Position numbers and translations under genes: made by a program
The notes under the pieces: model-generated
Seen by the model: only the letters and a program-made list of their open reading frames with translations
What the model was told of the DNA's origin: nothing
Databases searched by the model: none
In this document: piece after piece, positions 1 through 10,790 of the stretch
How positions within the stretch are numbered: position 1 is the first letter of the stretch
How the letters are laid out: the number at the start of each line of letters is the position of its first letter
Source: Paraburkholderia diazotrophica
Lineage (GTDB): Bacteria; Pseudomonadota; Gammaproteobacteria; Burkholderiales; Burkholderiaceae
Length of the DNA stretch: 33,599 nt
Assembly (NCBI RefSeq): GCF_900108945.1
Contig: NZ_FNYE01000057.1
Location: 1-33,599, forward strand
Reading direction: 5' to 3'

Positions 1-987
1 GGCACCGGCCCTTATAGTCTCGCGGAACACAAAGCTGATCAATACATCAAGCTTGTCCGCTTCAAGGGGTATGTCTCGCGCAAGGAACCTGCCGATGGGA
101 CGTTCGGCGAGCGTAAACAGCTCCCGAGCGAGATCGATTTCATTCCGGTCCCCGACAACAATACGCGCGTCGAGGGTGCCGTTGCTGGACAGTACGACTA
201 TGCCGACGGTCTTCCGATCGAAGCATACGATCGGCTTCAAAAAAGCGGCAAATCCGCGCCAGTCCTTCTCCCGGATCTCGGCTGGCCATTTTTTGCGTTC
301 AACCTGCGAGCCGGCCCGATGAGCCATCTGAAGCTTCGCCAGGCTGTTGCCGCGGCGTTGTGCCCGGCAGATATGCTGCAGGCGGCTTTCGGCGACAAAA
401 AATTCTACAACCTGGATGCCGCGCTCTACCCGAAGAGTTACGGCTGGCACAACGAGGAAGGCGCGCAGGTCTACAACCAGCACGATCCACAGAAAGCGGC
501 CAAGCTCCTCAAGGAGGGAGGCTACGATGGCGCGCCGCTGCGCATTCTGACCTCGCACCAGTACGAGTTCCACTACCAGATGGCGGAAGTGGCGAAGGCG
601 TGCCTCGAAGAGGCCGGCTTCAAGGTTCAACTCGACGTGGTCGATTGGGCGACGCTCACACAGCGTCGCGGGAACCCGAAGCTCTGGGACATCTACGTCA
701 CTCACTCGTTTTTCAACGCAGAGCCGGCAACGTATAGCTCCTACGACTCGTCCTCGCCCATAGGCTGGGACACGCCCGAGCGGACTAAAATCTTGAACGC
801 TTTTCTCAGCGCAACTGACGAGAAGCAGCGCGAGCAAGCGTTTGCTCAGGTGCAGAAGCTCGTCTGGGAACAGTTGCCCTACTACAAGGTCGGCTCGTTC
901 GCGTGGCTTGCTGCAGCGAACCGCAAGATGACCGGTGTTCCAAAAATCGGGTGGCCCGTTTTCTGGAATGCCGAAGTCAGCAAATAG
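1..987 (+). CDS. ABC transporter substrate-binding protein, family 5 (peptide/opine type), 5' end missing
   Basis: Open from the first base of the window to TAG at 985-987, giving 328 visible residues; the N-terminus lies outside. The first residues read GTGPYSL, the conserved turn of SBP_bac_5 proteins (DppA/OppA/NikA). Further on are the family-typical FNLRAGPMSHLKLRQAV (the helix where bound substrate is contacted) and the C-terminal pattern with LVWEQLPYYKVG. Family knowledge: these periplasmic lipoproteins or secreted proteins deliver di- or oligopeptides, opines, nickel or glutathione to an ABC permease. The matching permease and ATPase genes are not in this window. The gene is followed by a porin and a deacylase/hydrolase operon on the same strand, so I infer that it belongs to the uptake side of one catabolic locus. 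The substrate cannot be read from the sequence. Confidence 0.9.
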   Translation, partial: GTGPYSLAEHKADQYIKLVRFKGYVSRKEPADGTFGERKQLPSEIDFIPVPDNNTRVEGAVAGQYDYADGLPIEAYDRLQKSGKSAPVLLPDLGWPFFAFNLRAGPMSHLKLRQAVAAALCPADMLQAAFGDKKFYNLDAALYPKSYGWHNEEGAQVYNQHDPQKAAKLLKEGGYDGAPLRILTSHQYEFHYQMAEVAKACLEEAGFKVQLDVVDWATLTQRRGNPKLWDIYVTHSFFNAEPATYSSYDSSSPIGWDTPERTKILNAFLSATDEKQREQAFAQVQKLVWEQLPYYKVGSFAWLAAANRKMTGVPKIGWPVFWNAEVSK

Positions 988-1449
988 TGATAGCCGGGCG
1001 GGCGGGTTGGTCGAGTCGACAACTAGAAAGGCGAGGTTGTACCGCCGCTGAGGCTAATCCGCACTACTAGGCATTAAGCCACATATATTCGCATGGCTGA
1101 CCCAGTCGTCTCCGACAAACCCGACTATGCGCTTTAAGGCAGCAACGACAGATGCTGATCGCGTGAATTGCCGGTCGTCATCCGTCGAGGCCAGTACGTT
1201 GATGCGGGATTACCACAATTACAGAATGCCAGGTATACCAAGTATTATTGGCAAAGTGTCAAGCAGGGCGAGACGCTCAACGTTGAACCCGCACCGCTGC
1301 GGTGGACGTCGGGTGGGAAAGAATAACCTGCACCCTCCGTCGGAACCAGACGCGATCTTGTGAATGCATAAGGCGATACATGCCATACAAAAATAATCAT
1401 CGAGGGCAGAGAAAGTCTCTTCTTATCTAATGGAACAAAGCGATTTGAA
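988..1449. other. Intergenic stretch, no gene recognised
   Basis: About 460 bases between the binding-protein gene and the porin. Only short overlapping ORFs without recognisable content occur. It presumably holds the porin promoter, but I could not pick out convincing -35/-10 elements or a clear terminator. Confidence 0.5.
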
Positions 1450-2604
1450 ATGAAAAAGACCTTGATTTCATCGGTTGCCTCGCTTGCCCTCGTCACGACG
1501 GCACATGCTCAGAGCTCGGTCACGCTATACGGTCTAATCGACGCCGGGATCTCTTACACCAATAACGCCGGTGGTAGCCACCAATATCAGATGGCCGCAG
1601 GCAACTTGCAGGGTGACCGTTGGGGGTTGCGCGGCACCGAAGACCTAGGCGGTGGCCTTAAAGCTCTGTTCGTTTTGGAGAATGGCTTCAACATTTACAC
1701 GGGGAAATTGGCTCAGGGTGGCGCCGAGTTTGGCCGGCAGGCCTTTGTTGGTCTTTCGTCGAGTCGCTTCGGCACCGTGATCATCGGCCGTCAATATGAC
1801 TCATTCCAGGACTATGTCTGGATGTATGAGGCCGCGAATCAGTTCGCGCCATATTATGCGGCCCACCCTGGCGATCTCGATAACCTTAATGGCGGCAATC
1901 GAATCAACAACGCAATCAAGTTCAACAGTGTTTCCTACGGTGGTTTCACGTTCGGCGGGCTGTACAGTTTGGGCGGTGTCGCGGGGGACTTCAATCGTAA
2001 CCAGATATGGTCGGTGGGTGCTAACTACACCCAGGGTCCGCTCTCTGCAGGCGTAGGGTTTGAGCGTGCGCAGGATCCGAACTATTCACTGTTCGGAAAC
2101 ACGCCGAGTGCTAGCACAAGCGGCTCGAACATGACCGGGAGCCGTGTTTATTCCGGCTACGCGTCTGCAAAGCGACAGCAGATCTTTATTGCTGGCGCGA
2201 CATACAAGATCGGCGCGGCAACGGTTGGCGCTGTGTACAGCAATGTCCAATTTCAAGACATCGGCGCCTTGCCGGGTCTGCCTGCGACAGGAGCAGGCGG
2301 GGATGCGAAATTTCACAACGCAGAGGTGAACTTCCGTTATCAACTAAGCCCGCAATTCTTGGCGGGGATAGCCTACAACTACACCAAGGGCTACGGAGTG
2401 AACGATGCCCGGTATCACCAAGGTGTGGTCGGCGTCGACTACCTGCTGTCCAAACGCACCGACTTCTATGCCGATGTAATCTATCAACACGCATCGGGAA
2501 CCGATTCGACTGGCCGTCCGGCCGTCGCCAATCTCGCGTTTACCACGGCTTCATCTACGCCTAATCAGGTCGTGGCAGTGGTCGGGGTCCGTCACAAGTT
2601 CTGA
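1450..2604 (+). CDS. Gram-negative trimeric porin (OmpC/Porin_4 family)
   Basis: 384 residues. It starts with a classic signal peptide (MKKTLISSVASLALVTTAHA, cleavage after AHA) followed by QSSVTLYGLIDAGI, the standard first beta strand of Burkholderia/Neisseria porins. The body contains GDRWGLRGTEDLGGGLKA and GRQAFVGLSS (strand and loop L2 signatures). The protein ends GVRHKF, with the C-terminal phenylalanine needed for outer-membrane assembly by the BAM complex. Length fits the 16-strand, roughly 360-400-residue family. It would form a general diffusion channel in the outer membrane. Position between a periplasmic binding-protein gene and a catabolic operon suggests it widens entry of the same substrate, which is an inference. 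The ribosome binding site is weak (GGA about 15 bases upstream). Confidence 0.95.
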   Translation: MKKTLISSVASLALVTTAHAQSSVTLYGLIDAGISYTNNAGGSHQYQMAAGNLQGDRWGLRGTEDLGGGLKALFVLENGFNIYTGKLAQGGAEFGRQAFVGLSSSRFGTVIIGRQYDSFQDYVWMYEAANQFAPYYAAHPGDLDNLNGGNRINNAIKFNSVSYGGFTFGGLYSLGGVAGDFNRNQIWSVGANYTQGPLSAGVGFERAQDPNYSLFGNTPSASTSGSNMTGSRVYSGYASAKRQQIFIAGATYKIGAATVGAVYSNVQFQDIGALPGLPATGAGGDAKFHNAEVNFRYQLSPQFLAGIAYNYTKGYGVNDARYHQGVVGVDYLLSKRTDFYADVIYQHASGTDSTGRPAVANLAFTTASSTPNQVVAVVGVRHKF

Positions 2605-2659
2605 ACCTCCTGGAGTTTATAGCCATATAACCCGTGAGCGCCGTTGGCTTCGACATCGG

Positions 2660-3005
2660 GCTATCGTGAATTTGCGACGGCGTTCCGGATACTGACTTTG
2701 CTGCAGTCGATAATCGGACAAAACTCGACTCGGGTCACTGAGTCTTGGAACTTCGGGAAGTAATAGAGGCGTTAGGAAATAGCCGAAACCGTCGGGGACA
2801 AAGGCGATCCCCTCAGATGGAGAGGTCGCGCCGTCGCGCTCCCCCTTCGGCTCGAGGTCCGTAATCGGCACGAGTCGCGTCGGTGAGCCGTCGAAAAGGA
2901 AACGCTAGATGTGACAGCGGCTCGAGACTGAGACACGCCTTTTTGCAGGTCGGCGCTCGTAGGGGTGCTCTGCTCGGTAGTCTACAACGAACGCATTCGG
3001 GTTCG
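2660..3005 (-). pseudogene. LysR-type regulator remnant (C-terminal substrate-binding domain)
   Basis: No intact gene lies between the porin and the next operon, but minus-strand translations carry two blocks typical of the LysR effector domain in different frames. ECVRCRLPS followed by LSLEPLSH near 3000-2920 resembles the usual CVRxRFPSGxxYRWEF. EGIAFVPDGFG, then PEVPRLSDPSRVLSDYRL and YPERR at about 2820-2680, resembles the GxGIAxLPD...LVxVLxDY...YPxRR ending. At least one frameshift separates the blocks and no N-terminal helix-turn-helix was found. If correct, this is the dead local regulator of the adjacent catabolic operon. The assignment rests on remembered family patterns and is moderate at best. 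Nothing further was recognised at 3006-3319 apart from the start signals of the next gene. Confidence 0.42.
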
Positions 3006-3319
3006 TTAATATTCAGGCGGTCGCAGCATGGCCAATTGGAGACAACTTGCCCCAGCGGCCACCAAGCCTGCACTCGGTCCGTAGCTGGAGCTCACGGAAT
3101 ACTGAATGTTCGTCATTCTCCATACCACGACGGCTATAGGGCATCTCCAACTTGTGTGCAGGAACGCTTCTCGATCCTGCGCGGTTTCCGCCGCGAGCGC
3201 CCCATCGTCGCGCCGGCCACCGCCGTTCGAAGTTGACATGTCGCGAGTCGGCTGTCATACTGGGTATACCTTGTCTCATTGGCCATGCCGATACGGGGCC
3301 AGACTCCGAGGAGCACCCT

Positions 3320-4516
3320 GTGAGTGAAAAAAGCGTAAATCTGCTTACACATCCCCTTCCCCCGGCCCCGAAAGTTCCGGCCGCTGAACTCGACACCCGA
3401 CTCGAAAGGATCCGGCACGAGATGGAACGCGATGGATTGGACATCATCGTTCTTTCCGACCAAAAGAACATAGAGTACTTCACCGATTACCACACGTTGG
3501 GGTGGATGTATAAGGCGCGCCCCGTATTTGTTATCGTTACTGCTAACGAACTCCAGCTCGTCGCAAGCATCATCGAAACAAAGGGCGTGGGACTCGAGCA
3601 TCGGAATTTCACTACCCAGTTCTACAACGGGTACCTGGTTGAGGGCGTGGTTTTGATCGCCGAGATCATCCGTAAGTCGTTCACCGGTCTCACGCCTCGT
3701 ATCGCGATCGATTACGGCCAGGATTTCTTTGGTCGCGGCTCGCTCGAGCTTGTTGATGCGCTACGTGATTTGTCCGCTGGTGGAAAGGTTCAAAGCGCTG
3801 GGCCGGCGTTGTGGCGCGTCCGTATGATTAAAAGCCGGTTCGAAGCGGATCTTAAGCGAACTGCATTCGCGATTGTCAACGAAGCTTTCGACGCCGCGAT
3901 CGCACAAGCGTACATCGGTATGCCTGAGTATGAGCTTTGCCAGCTCGTGCAAGCGCAGGTCTTTCTCAACGGTGCGGAGACCGCAGATCAGATCGCGATG
4001 CTTTTCAGTAAAGGAGATTTCGCCTATGGTCGCCCAGCGGGAACGCGACGTCTGGAAGCTGGCCACTATGTGTGGACCGATTTTCGTGCGACATATGGAG
4101 GTTACCCGGCAGACCGCAACCGAATAGCGCGTGCGGGTGAGCCGGCGCGATGGGAACGCGACGCCTATACCGCGGTGCGGAGCTTGACACACGAACTTTG
4201 TCGAACGGTGCATGCTGGCATGACGTGCGCCGACGTCTTCAGGAAATTCGAAAGCCGTTGGAGCGAATTGCAACTCGGAGACATCTACGCGGGCGTCACG
4301 CGAATCGGGCACGGCGGCGGTCTGGACGTCACCGAGCCTCCATCACTGTCGGCTACGGACCACCAAATGATCCATCCCGGGATGATTCTCCATATCGAGC
4401 CCAAGCTCGAGAAAGACGGGGCCGTATTTCAGTTCGAAGAAGTGATCTATGTGGGCGACAAGGACGTCGAATTCCTAAGTGCGCTATCACCGGAAACGCT
4501 TCCGGTTATCCTTTAA
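3320..4516 (+). CDS. M24 family metallopeptidase / creatinase-like amidohydrolase
   Basis: 398 residues, starting at GTG 3320, which has an excellent ribosome binding site (GAGGAG at 3308-3313, 6-base spacing); the reading frame is open further upstream but without a good start. The N-terminal half is a creatinase/prolidase N-domain. The C-terminal pita-bread domain shows all five dinuclear-metal ligands of the family: D254 (VWTDF), D265 (ADRNR), H331 (IGHGGG), E360 (HIEPK) and E373 (QFEEV). Family members hydrolyse Xaa-Pro peptides, creatine or cyclic amidines (ectoine hydrolase DoeA/EutD). The gene is first in an operon with an AstE-type deacylase 23 bases downstream, an arrangement shared with ectoine catabolism. 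However, the N-domain does not look like the DoeA I remember, so I do not name it. Cytoplasmic; no signal peptide. Confidence 0.88.
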   Translation: MSEKSVNLLTHPLPPAPKVPAAELDTRLERIRHEMERDGLDIIVLSDQKNIEYFTDYHTLGWMYKARPVFVIVTANELQLVASIIETKGVGLEHRNFTTQFYNGYLVEGVVLIAEIIRKSFTGLTPRIAIDYGQDFFGRGSLELVDALRDLSAGGKVQSAGPALWRVRMIKSRFEADLKRTAFAIVNEAFDAAIAQAYIGMPEYELCQLVQAQVFLNGAETADQIAMLFSKGDFAYGRPAGTRRLEAGHYVWTDFRATYGGYPADRNRIARAGEPARWERDAYTAVRSLTHELCRTVHAGMTCADVFRKFESRWSELQLGDIYAGVTRIGHGGGLDVTEPPSLSATDHQMIHPGMILHIEPKLEKDGAVFQFEEVIYVGDKDVEFLSALSPETLPVIL

Positions 4517-4539
4517 ATCGATTGTTTAATTTAAGAGAA

Positions 4540-5559
4540 ATGTCAACGACTACACGCATTTGGACGCCCGTCGATTTCAATCGCGATGGGAAACAGACCG
4601 GATCGCTCCGGCTGCCGATTTCTAGCGACCTCTCGGCCTACGGCTGGATCCCGATTCCGGTCGTCTGCATCAAGAACGGGGATGGCCCTACTGCCGTGTT
4701 GATTGCAGGCACTCACGGCGACGAGTATGAGGGGCAAATTGCACTCCTAGAGCTTGCTCGTAGTCTCGATCCGTCGGCCATCACCGGTCGCATCATTATC
4801 CTTCCGGCGCTTAATTTTCCCGCAGTCGAGGCGGGCCGCCGAGTTTCGCCACTCGACGAAGGCAATCTGAACCGATTGTATCCGGGTGAGGCCCACGGGA
4901 CGGCAACTCAGATGATTGCTCATTACGTGACGACGGCCATGCTGCCGATGGCGGACCTTGTGGTCGATCTCCATTCGGGCGGGCGTTCGCTCGATTATGT
5001 TCCCTGTGCCCTAATTCGACCTTGCGCCGACAAGCAACTGGATGATCGGCAGATGGAAATGCTGCGGGTGTTCGGCGCGCCGATCAGCTATATCACCGAT
5101 GGCAAGGGTGGCGGCGGGAACACCACGCTGCCAGCTACCGCGGAGCCGTTGGGCGTGCCCGTGATCACCGCGGAACTCGGGGGCGGGGCGATGCTACGGT
5201 CCTACGGCAAGGAACTGGCCCGCTTCGCAGTCCTGCGTCTACTCGATCATATCGGAATTCGCGCTGACCGTACCCTCGCGCAACCGCAACAGACTCGCAT
5301 GATGGTGGGAGGGCGGGACGGTTTTCTCTACGCGGAATCGGATGGGTTGTTCGAGCCGGCGGCGACACCAGGCCAAGAAGTGACGGCGGGACAGCATGCC
5401 GGCTATCTGCACTCGATCGAACGTCCGACTGACCCGCCGATCAGCTTGACCTTTGGTACATCTGGCCTGGTTGCCTGCCGGCGCTTTCCGACTCTGACAA
5501 AACGGGGCGATTGTCTCTACACGCTCATGCAGGATGTCGAGGGAGCAGCTCGAAAATGA
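4540..5559 (+). CDS. Succinylglutamate desuccinylase/aspartoacylase (AstE/DoeB) family deacylase
   Basis: 339 residues. ATG 4540 follows a short purine-rich AAGAGA and lies 23 bases after the M24 gene; the open frame extends upstream inside that gene, but this start gives the natural N-terminus. Zinc site of the M14-like AstE fold: H59 and E62 in AGTHGDEYEG, and H145 in VVDLHSGG. The catalytic glutamate is E212 in ITAELGGG. A C-terminal beta domain with GRDGFLYAESDGLFEP matches the AstE/DoeB pattern. Family members remove acyl groups from amino acids (succinylglutamate, N-acetylaspartate, N-alpha-acetyl-diaminobutyrate). In context it would act on the linear acyl amino acid released by the M24 enzyme. 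Its TGA overlaps the next start codon (ATGA), so the two are translationally coupled. Confidence 0.9.
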   Translation: MSTTTRIWTPVDFNRDGKQTGSLRLPISSDLSAYGWIPIPVVCIKNGDGPTAVLIAGTHGDEYEGQIALLELARSLDPSAITGRIIILPALNFPAVEAGRRVSPLDEGNLNRLYPGEAHGTATQMIAHYVTTAMLPMADLVVDLHSGGRSLDYVPCALIRPCADKQLDDRQMEMLRVFGAPISYITDGKGGGGNTTLPATAEPLGVPVITAELGGGAMLRSYGKELARFAVLRLLDHIGIRADRTLAQPQQTRMMVGGRDGFLYAESDGLFEPAATPGQEVTAGQHAGYLHSIERPTDPPISLTFGTSGLVACRRFPTLTKRGDCLYTLMQDVEGAARK

Positions 5560-6734
5560 CACAGTGTCTGGCCCGACGCAGCTTGTACATGATGGGCATG
5601 CGTTGCATCCGATGCGGTCGCATCTTTCCGATAGGAGACTACTTCGAGGGATGTCCTAATTGCTTATCCGGCGGCTGGCCAGCCAGCGTCGCACCGGCGT
5701 ACGACGACGCAATGTTCACTTCCGAGCATTGGAAAAACTGGCTTGCGTATTCCGGCGAGCCGGTCCTCGGTGAGGGGGAGACTCCCCTCGTTCGATTGCC
5801 CTCCCTTGAGCAGCGTATCGGTATCGCCTGCTTATCCGCAAAATGCGAGGGAGCTAATCCGACGGGCTCGCACAAAGATAGAATGAGCGCTTTTGTCGTG
5901 CATCGCGCTAAGGAAGTCGGCTTGACTACTGTTGCTGCTGCATCGAGCGGTAATGCCGGCGTATCGTTGGCCGCTTATGCCGCGAGCGCCGGTCTCGACT
6001 GCGTGATTGTAACGACGCCCGACATGAGCGCAAATTGGCGTCGCGCCGCCGAAATGCACGGAGCGCAAATCATCGCTACTGCGACGAGTGACGAGCGGTG
6101 GCGGCTCGTGGCTGAGAAGACGCGTTCGGGCGCATGGTATCCAGTGACCAACTACTTGACGCCTCCAGTGGGCAGTAATCCGTTCGGCGTCGATGGATAT
6201 CGGGCGATCGCATATGAACTGTTTGCACAGTCGGGCGCTAATCAGCCGACGGACGTTGTTGTGCCGACGGCTCGGGGAGACATCATATGGGGTATCGCTC
6301 AGGGCTATGCAGACCTGCGCAAAGCGGGGCTGCTGACGGTGTTGCCGAAGGTGCATGCGGTCGAGCCATTCCCGCGTATCACGTGTGTTATTGCAGGCGT
6401 CGACATGCGGGAGACGTTCGCCGGAACTTCGGCGCTTGTTTCGATCGGGGGAGGAACGGTCACGTTTCAGGCAATGGAAGCGTTGAAGATGACTGGTGGA
6501 GCGGCGGTCGCGGTCGCCGAGACGCAAGTCCGGGAAGACCAGATGGAGTTGGCTCGCGCAGGCCTTTACCTTGAACTATCAAGTGTGGCGGCACTCAGTG
6601 GCCTGAAACGGTTGCTACATGCAGGCGTGGTGTCGCGTGCGGCGAATGCGGTCATTGTCGCGACTTCCCACGGCTACAAAGAGGAAGCGCATTATGAGCG
6701 TCCGCTTGACACGGTCTCGCTACGATTGATGTAG
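5556..6734 (+). CDS. Threonine synthase-like PLP-dependent enzyme with N-terminal zinc ribbon
   Basis: 392 residues from ATG 5556, overlapping the deacylase stop by four bases; a GAGGGAG stretch about 10 bases upstream serves as ribosome binding site. N-terminal zinc ribbon: C17-x2-C20 and C33-x2-C36 (RCIRCG, CPNC), as in long archaeal-type threonine synthases. Fold-type II core: the PLP lysine is K107 in NPTGSHKDR, and the phosphate-binding loop is SSGNAG at 130-135. A second glycine-rich turn is SIGGG, and ATSHG lies near the C-terminus. The family catalyses beta- or gamma-elimination/replacement. As the last gene of a catabolic operon it more likely deaminates or cleaves an amino acid (compare EutB in ectoine loci) than makes threonine, which is an inference. 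No other thr genes are in the window. Confidence 0.88.
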   Translation: MTQCLARRSLYMMGMRCIRCGRIFPIGDYFEGCPNCLSGGWPASVAPAYDDAMFTSEHWKNWLAYSGEPVLGEGETPLVRLPSLEQRIGIACLSAKCEGANPTGSHKDRMSAFVVHRAKEVGLTTVAAASSGNAGVSLAAYAASAGLDCVIVTTPDMSANWRRAAEMHGAQIIATATSDERWRLVAEKTRSGAWYPVTNYLTPPVGSNPFGVDGYRAIAYELFAQSGANQPTDVVVPTARGDIIWGIAQGYADLRKAGLLTVLPKVHAVEPFPRITCVIAGVDMRETFAGTSALVSIGGGTVTFQAMEALKMTGGAAVAVAETQVREDQMELARAGLYLELSSVAALSGLKRLLHAGVVSRAANAVIVATSHGYKEEAHYERPLDTVSLRLM

Positions 6735-7332
6735 CTACAGTACGGCGCACAGAAGCGTGTGTGAACCGTAGAGTCCTTAAGGACGTACGCGCCATTCTCT
6801 TCTCGCGCAAATACGCGCGTAGCCGTGCGGATTCATCGGGAGCCTGATTACTGACTGACGACAGGATCGTTAAGAGTGGCGAGAACGTCGTCGGTTGCGA
6901 ATGAGCGGCCGTGGAGATACGCCCACAGAGAGGTAATGCTATGGTAAAAGCAGCGTTTGCGAAGGAGGGGTGACCGGACATTACCGCAACCCCTGCACGG
7001 TCAGCGACACAGATCTTAAGCTATCGGACGCGGCAACGGTGGGGCGGGGCGATCCTGAAAAGACCGATGGTCCGTCCTATCGTCAGGCCGAAGATTGGCT
7101 TTGATCTAACCAATGCGCGGCTGAAGAAAATGAAGAAGGCGGGTACGCCGTCAACGCTGTCAACAACATGGTTCTAGCCGGCAGGAGACGGCTACACCGT
7201 CGACGCTAAACGACCTCTGTGACGGTCGGAAATGAGAGAAGAATGACATTGTGCCACGTTAGCGGTGTGCCTTTAACGCGCGCCCCGTCGGCCGCGACGG
7301 GCTGAAGAGGGGAGATCCGCGGCCCACATTCG
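6735..7332. other. Gene-free stretch
   Basis: About 600 bases between convergent genes. Translations in all frames are broken. One plus-strand segment near 6980-7140 reads like coding debris but I do not recognise it. Two weakly similar segments occur at about 7137-7160 and 7183-7207 (GGGTACGCCGTCAACGCTG versus GGCTACACCGTCGACGCTA). The only structured element is the hairpin listed separately. Confidence 0.5.
7284..7301 (-). terminator. Possible hairpin terminator of the lrp-like gene
   Basis: Perfect 7-bp stem CCCGTCG / CGACGGG with a GCCG loop, about 30 bases beyond the stop codon of the Lrp gene on its own strand. There is no T-run after it, so it may be only a weak or Rho-assisted terminator. 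Confidence 0.3.
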
Positions 7333-7872
7333 TTAAGCCCATTCCTGAGGTACGTCGCTACTCTCCGAGAGAGTCAGGCCCGCGATCGGCAGCGGCAACG
7401 CCGTCTTGTATCGCACCTGCTTGAGAGCAAAGCTGGAGCGGATGTTCGATACGCCCGGTATCTTTGTCAGCCATTGCACAATGAAGTGTTCAAGGCTTTG
7501 CATGTCAGGCACGACAACCCGCAGCAGATAGTCGGCATCGCCTGTCATCAGATAGCACTCCATTACCTCCGGTCGATCCGCGATCTCCTTCTCGAACACG
7601 CACAGCGCGTCTTCGACCTGCTGCTCGAGTCTGACCTGAATGAAGACGTTGATGCGTAACCCGAGCGCGCCGGCGTCGAGAAGGGTGACGTGCTGCCGGA
7701 ACAAGCCGAGCTTTTCAAGTGCGCGTACGCGATTGAAGCACGGAGTGGATGACAGGTTAACTGCGCGTGCTAGCTCAGCATTCGTAATGCGTGCGTTGTC
7801 CTGCAACTGGCGCAAGATTGCGATATCTGTTCGGTCCAGGCGGCGGTTCGGGATCTTTGTTTCGGACGTCAT
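7333..7872 (-). CDS. Lrp/AsnC family transcriptional regulator
   Basis: 179 residues, ATG at 7872. The N-terminal helix-turn-helix (about residues 14-60) reads LDRTDIAILRQLQDNARITNAELA and then LSSTPCFNRVRALEKLG. The C-terminal ligand-binding RAM domain (about 80-160) includes VMECYLMTGDADYLLRV and the IPGVSNIRSSFAL turn. Length and motifs match E. coli Lrp-type proteins, which sense leucine or other amino acids and pyruvate-derived metabolites as octamers. It is transcribed divergently from the aceE-ilvB-aceF-lpdA operon across 177 bases, so I infer that it controls that operon and itself. Lrp-type regulators also accompany ectoine catabolic loci, so a role for the upstream operon cannot be excluded. 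Confidence 0.93.
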   Translation of the reverse strand: MTSETKIPNRRLDRTDIAILRQLQDNARITNAELARAVNLSSTPCFNRVRALEKLGLFRQHVTLLDAGALGLRINVFIQVRLEQQVEDALCVFEKEIADRPEVMECYLMTGDADYLLRVVVPDMQSLEHFIVQWLTKIPGVSNIRSSFALKQVRYKTALPLPIAGLTLSESSDVPQEWA

Positions 7873-8049
7873 AGTATGGGAATCTCATGCGAAGGCTCAA
7901 ATCCAGAATTTATACCCTATCTGAACTGAAAACTACCAGCAAAAGAGACGCACATTCTGGGAAGAGATAGCTAAGCTCTTCTGACATGATCGAACTGCCC
8001 AATTCAACCCGCGCGAGTATCGAATCTCACTGTTTACCCTGGAGTCGCC
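7873..8049. promoter_or_regulatory. Divergent promoter region between lrp-like gene and aceE
   Basis: 177 bases shared by two divergent genes, the usual site for Lrp-type operators. It is visibly more AT-rich than the genes on both sides (for example around 7905-7935). I could not fix a reliable -35/-10 pair or an exact operator. GGAG at about 8041-8044 is the ribosome binding site for aceE. Confidence 0.5.
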
Positions 8050-10764
<2,715 letters not shown>

Positions 10765-10790
10765 CAGATAAGCACCACCGGGAGCTAATA

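Noticed and set aside
3320..4516. Naming the M24 gene doeA (ectoine hydrolase).
   Set aside because: The metal site and operon fit, but the N-terminal domain does not resemble DoeA as I remember it; a search or assay is needed.
4512..4540. On the minus strand, AAACAATCGATTT matches the core of the rhizobial nod box.
   Set aside because: It lies at the junction of two genes of one operon and would point back into the M24 gene; the rest of the roughly 47-base nod box is absent, so a chance AT-rich match is more likely.
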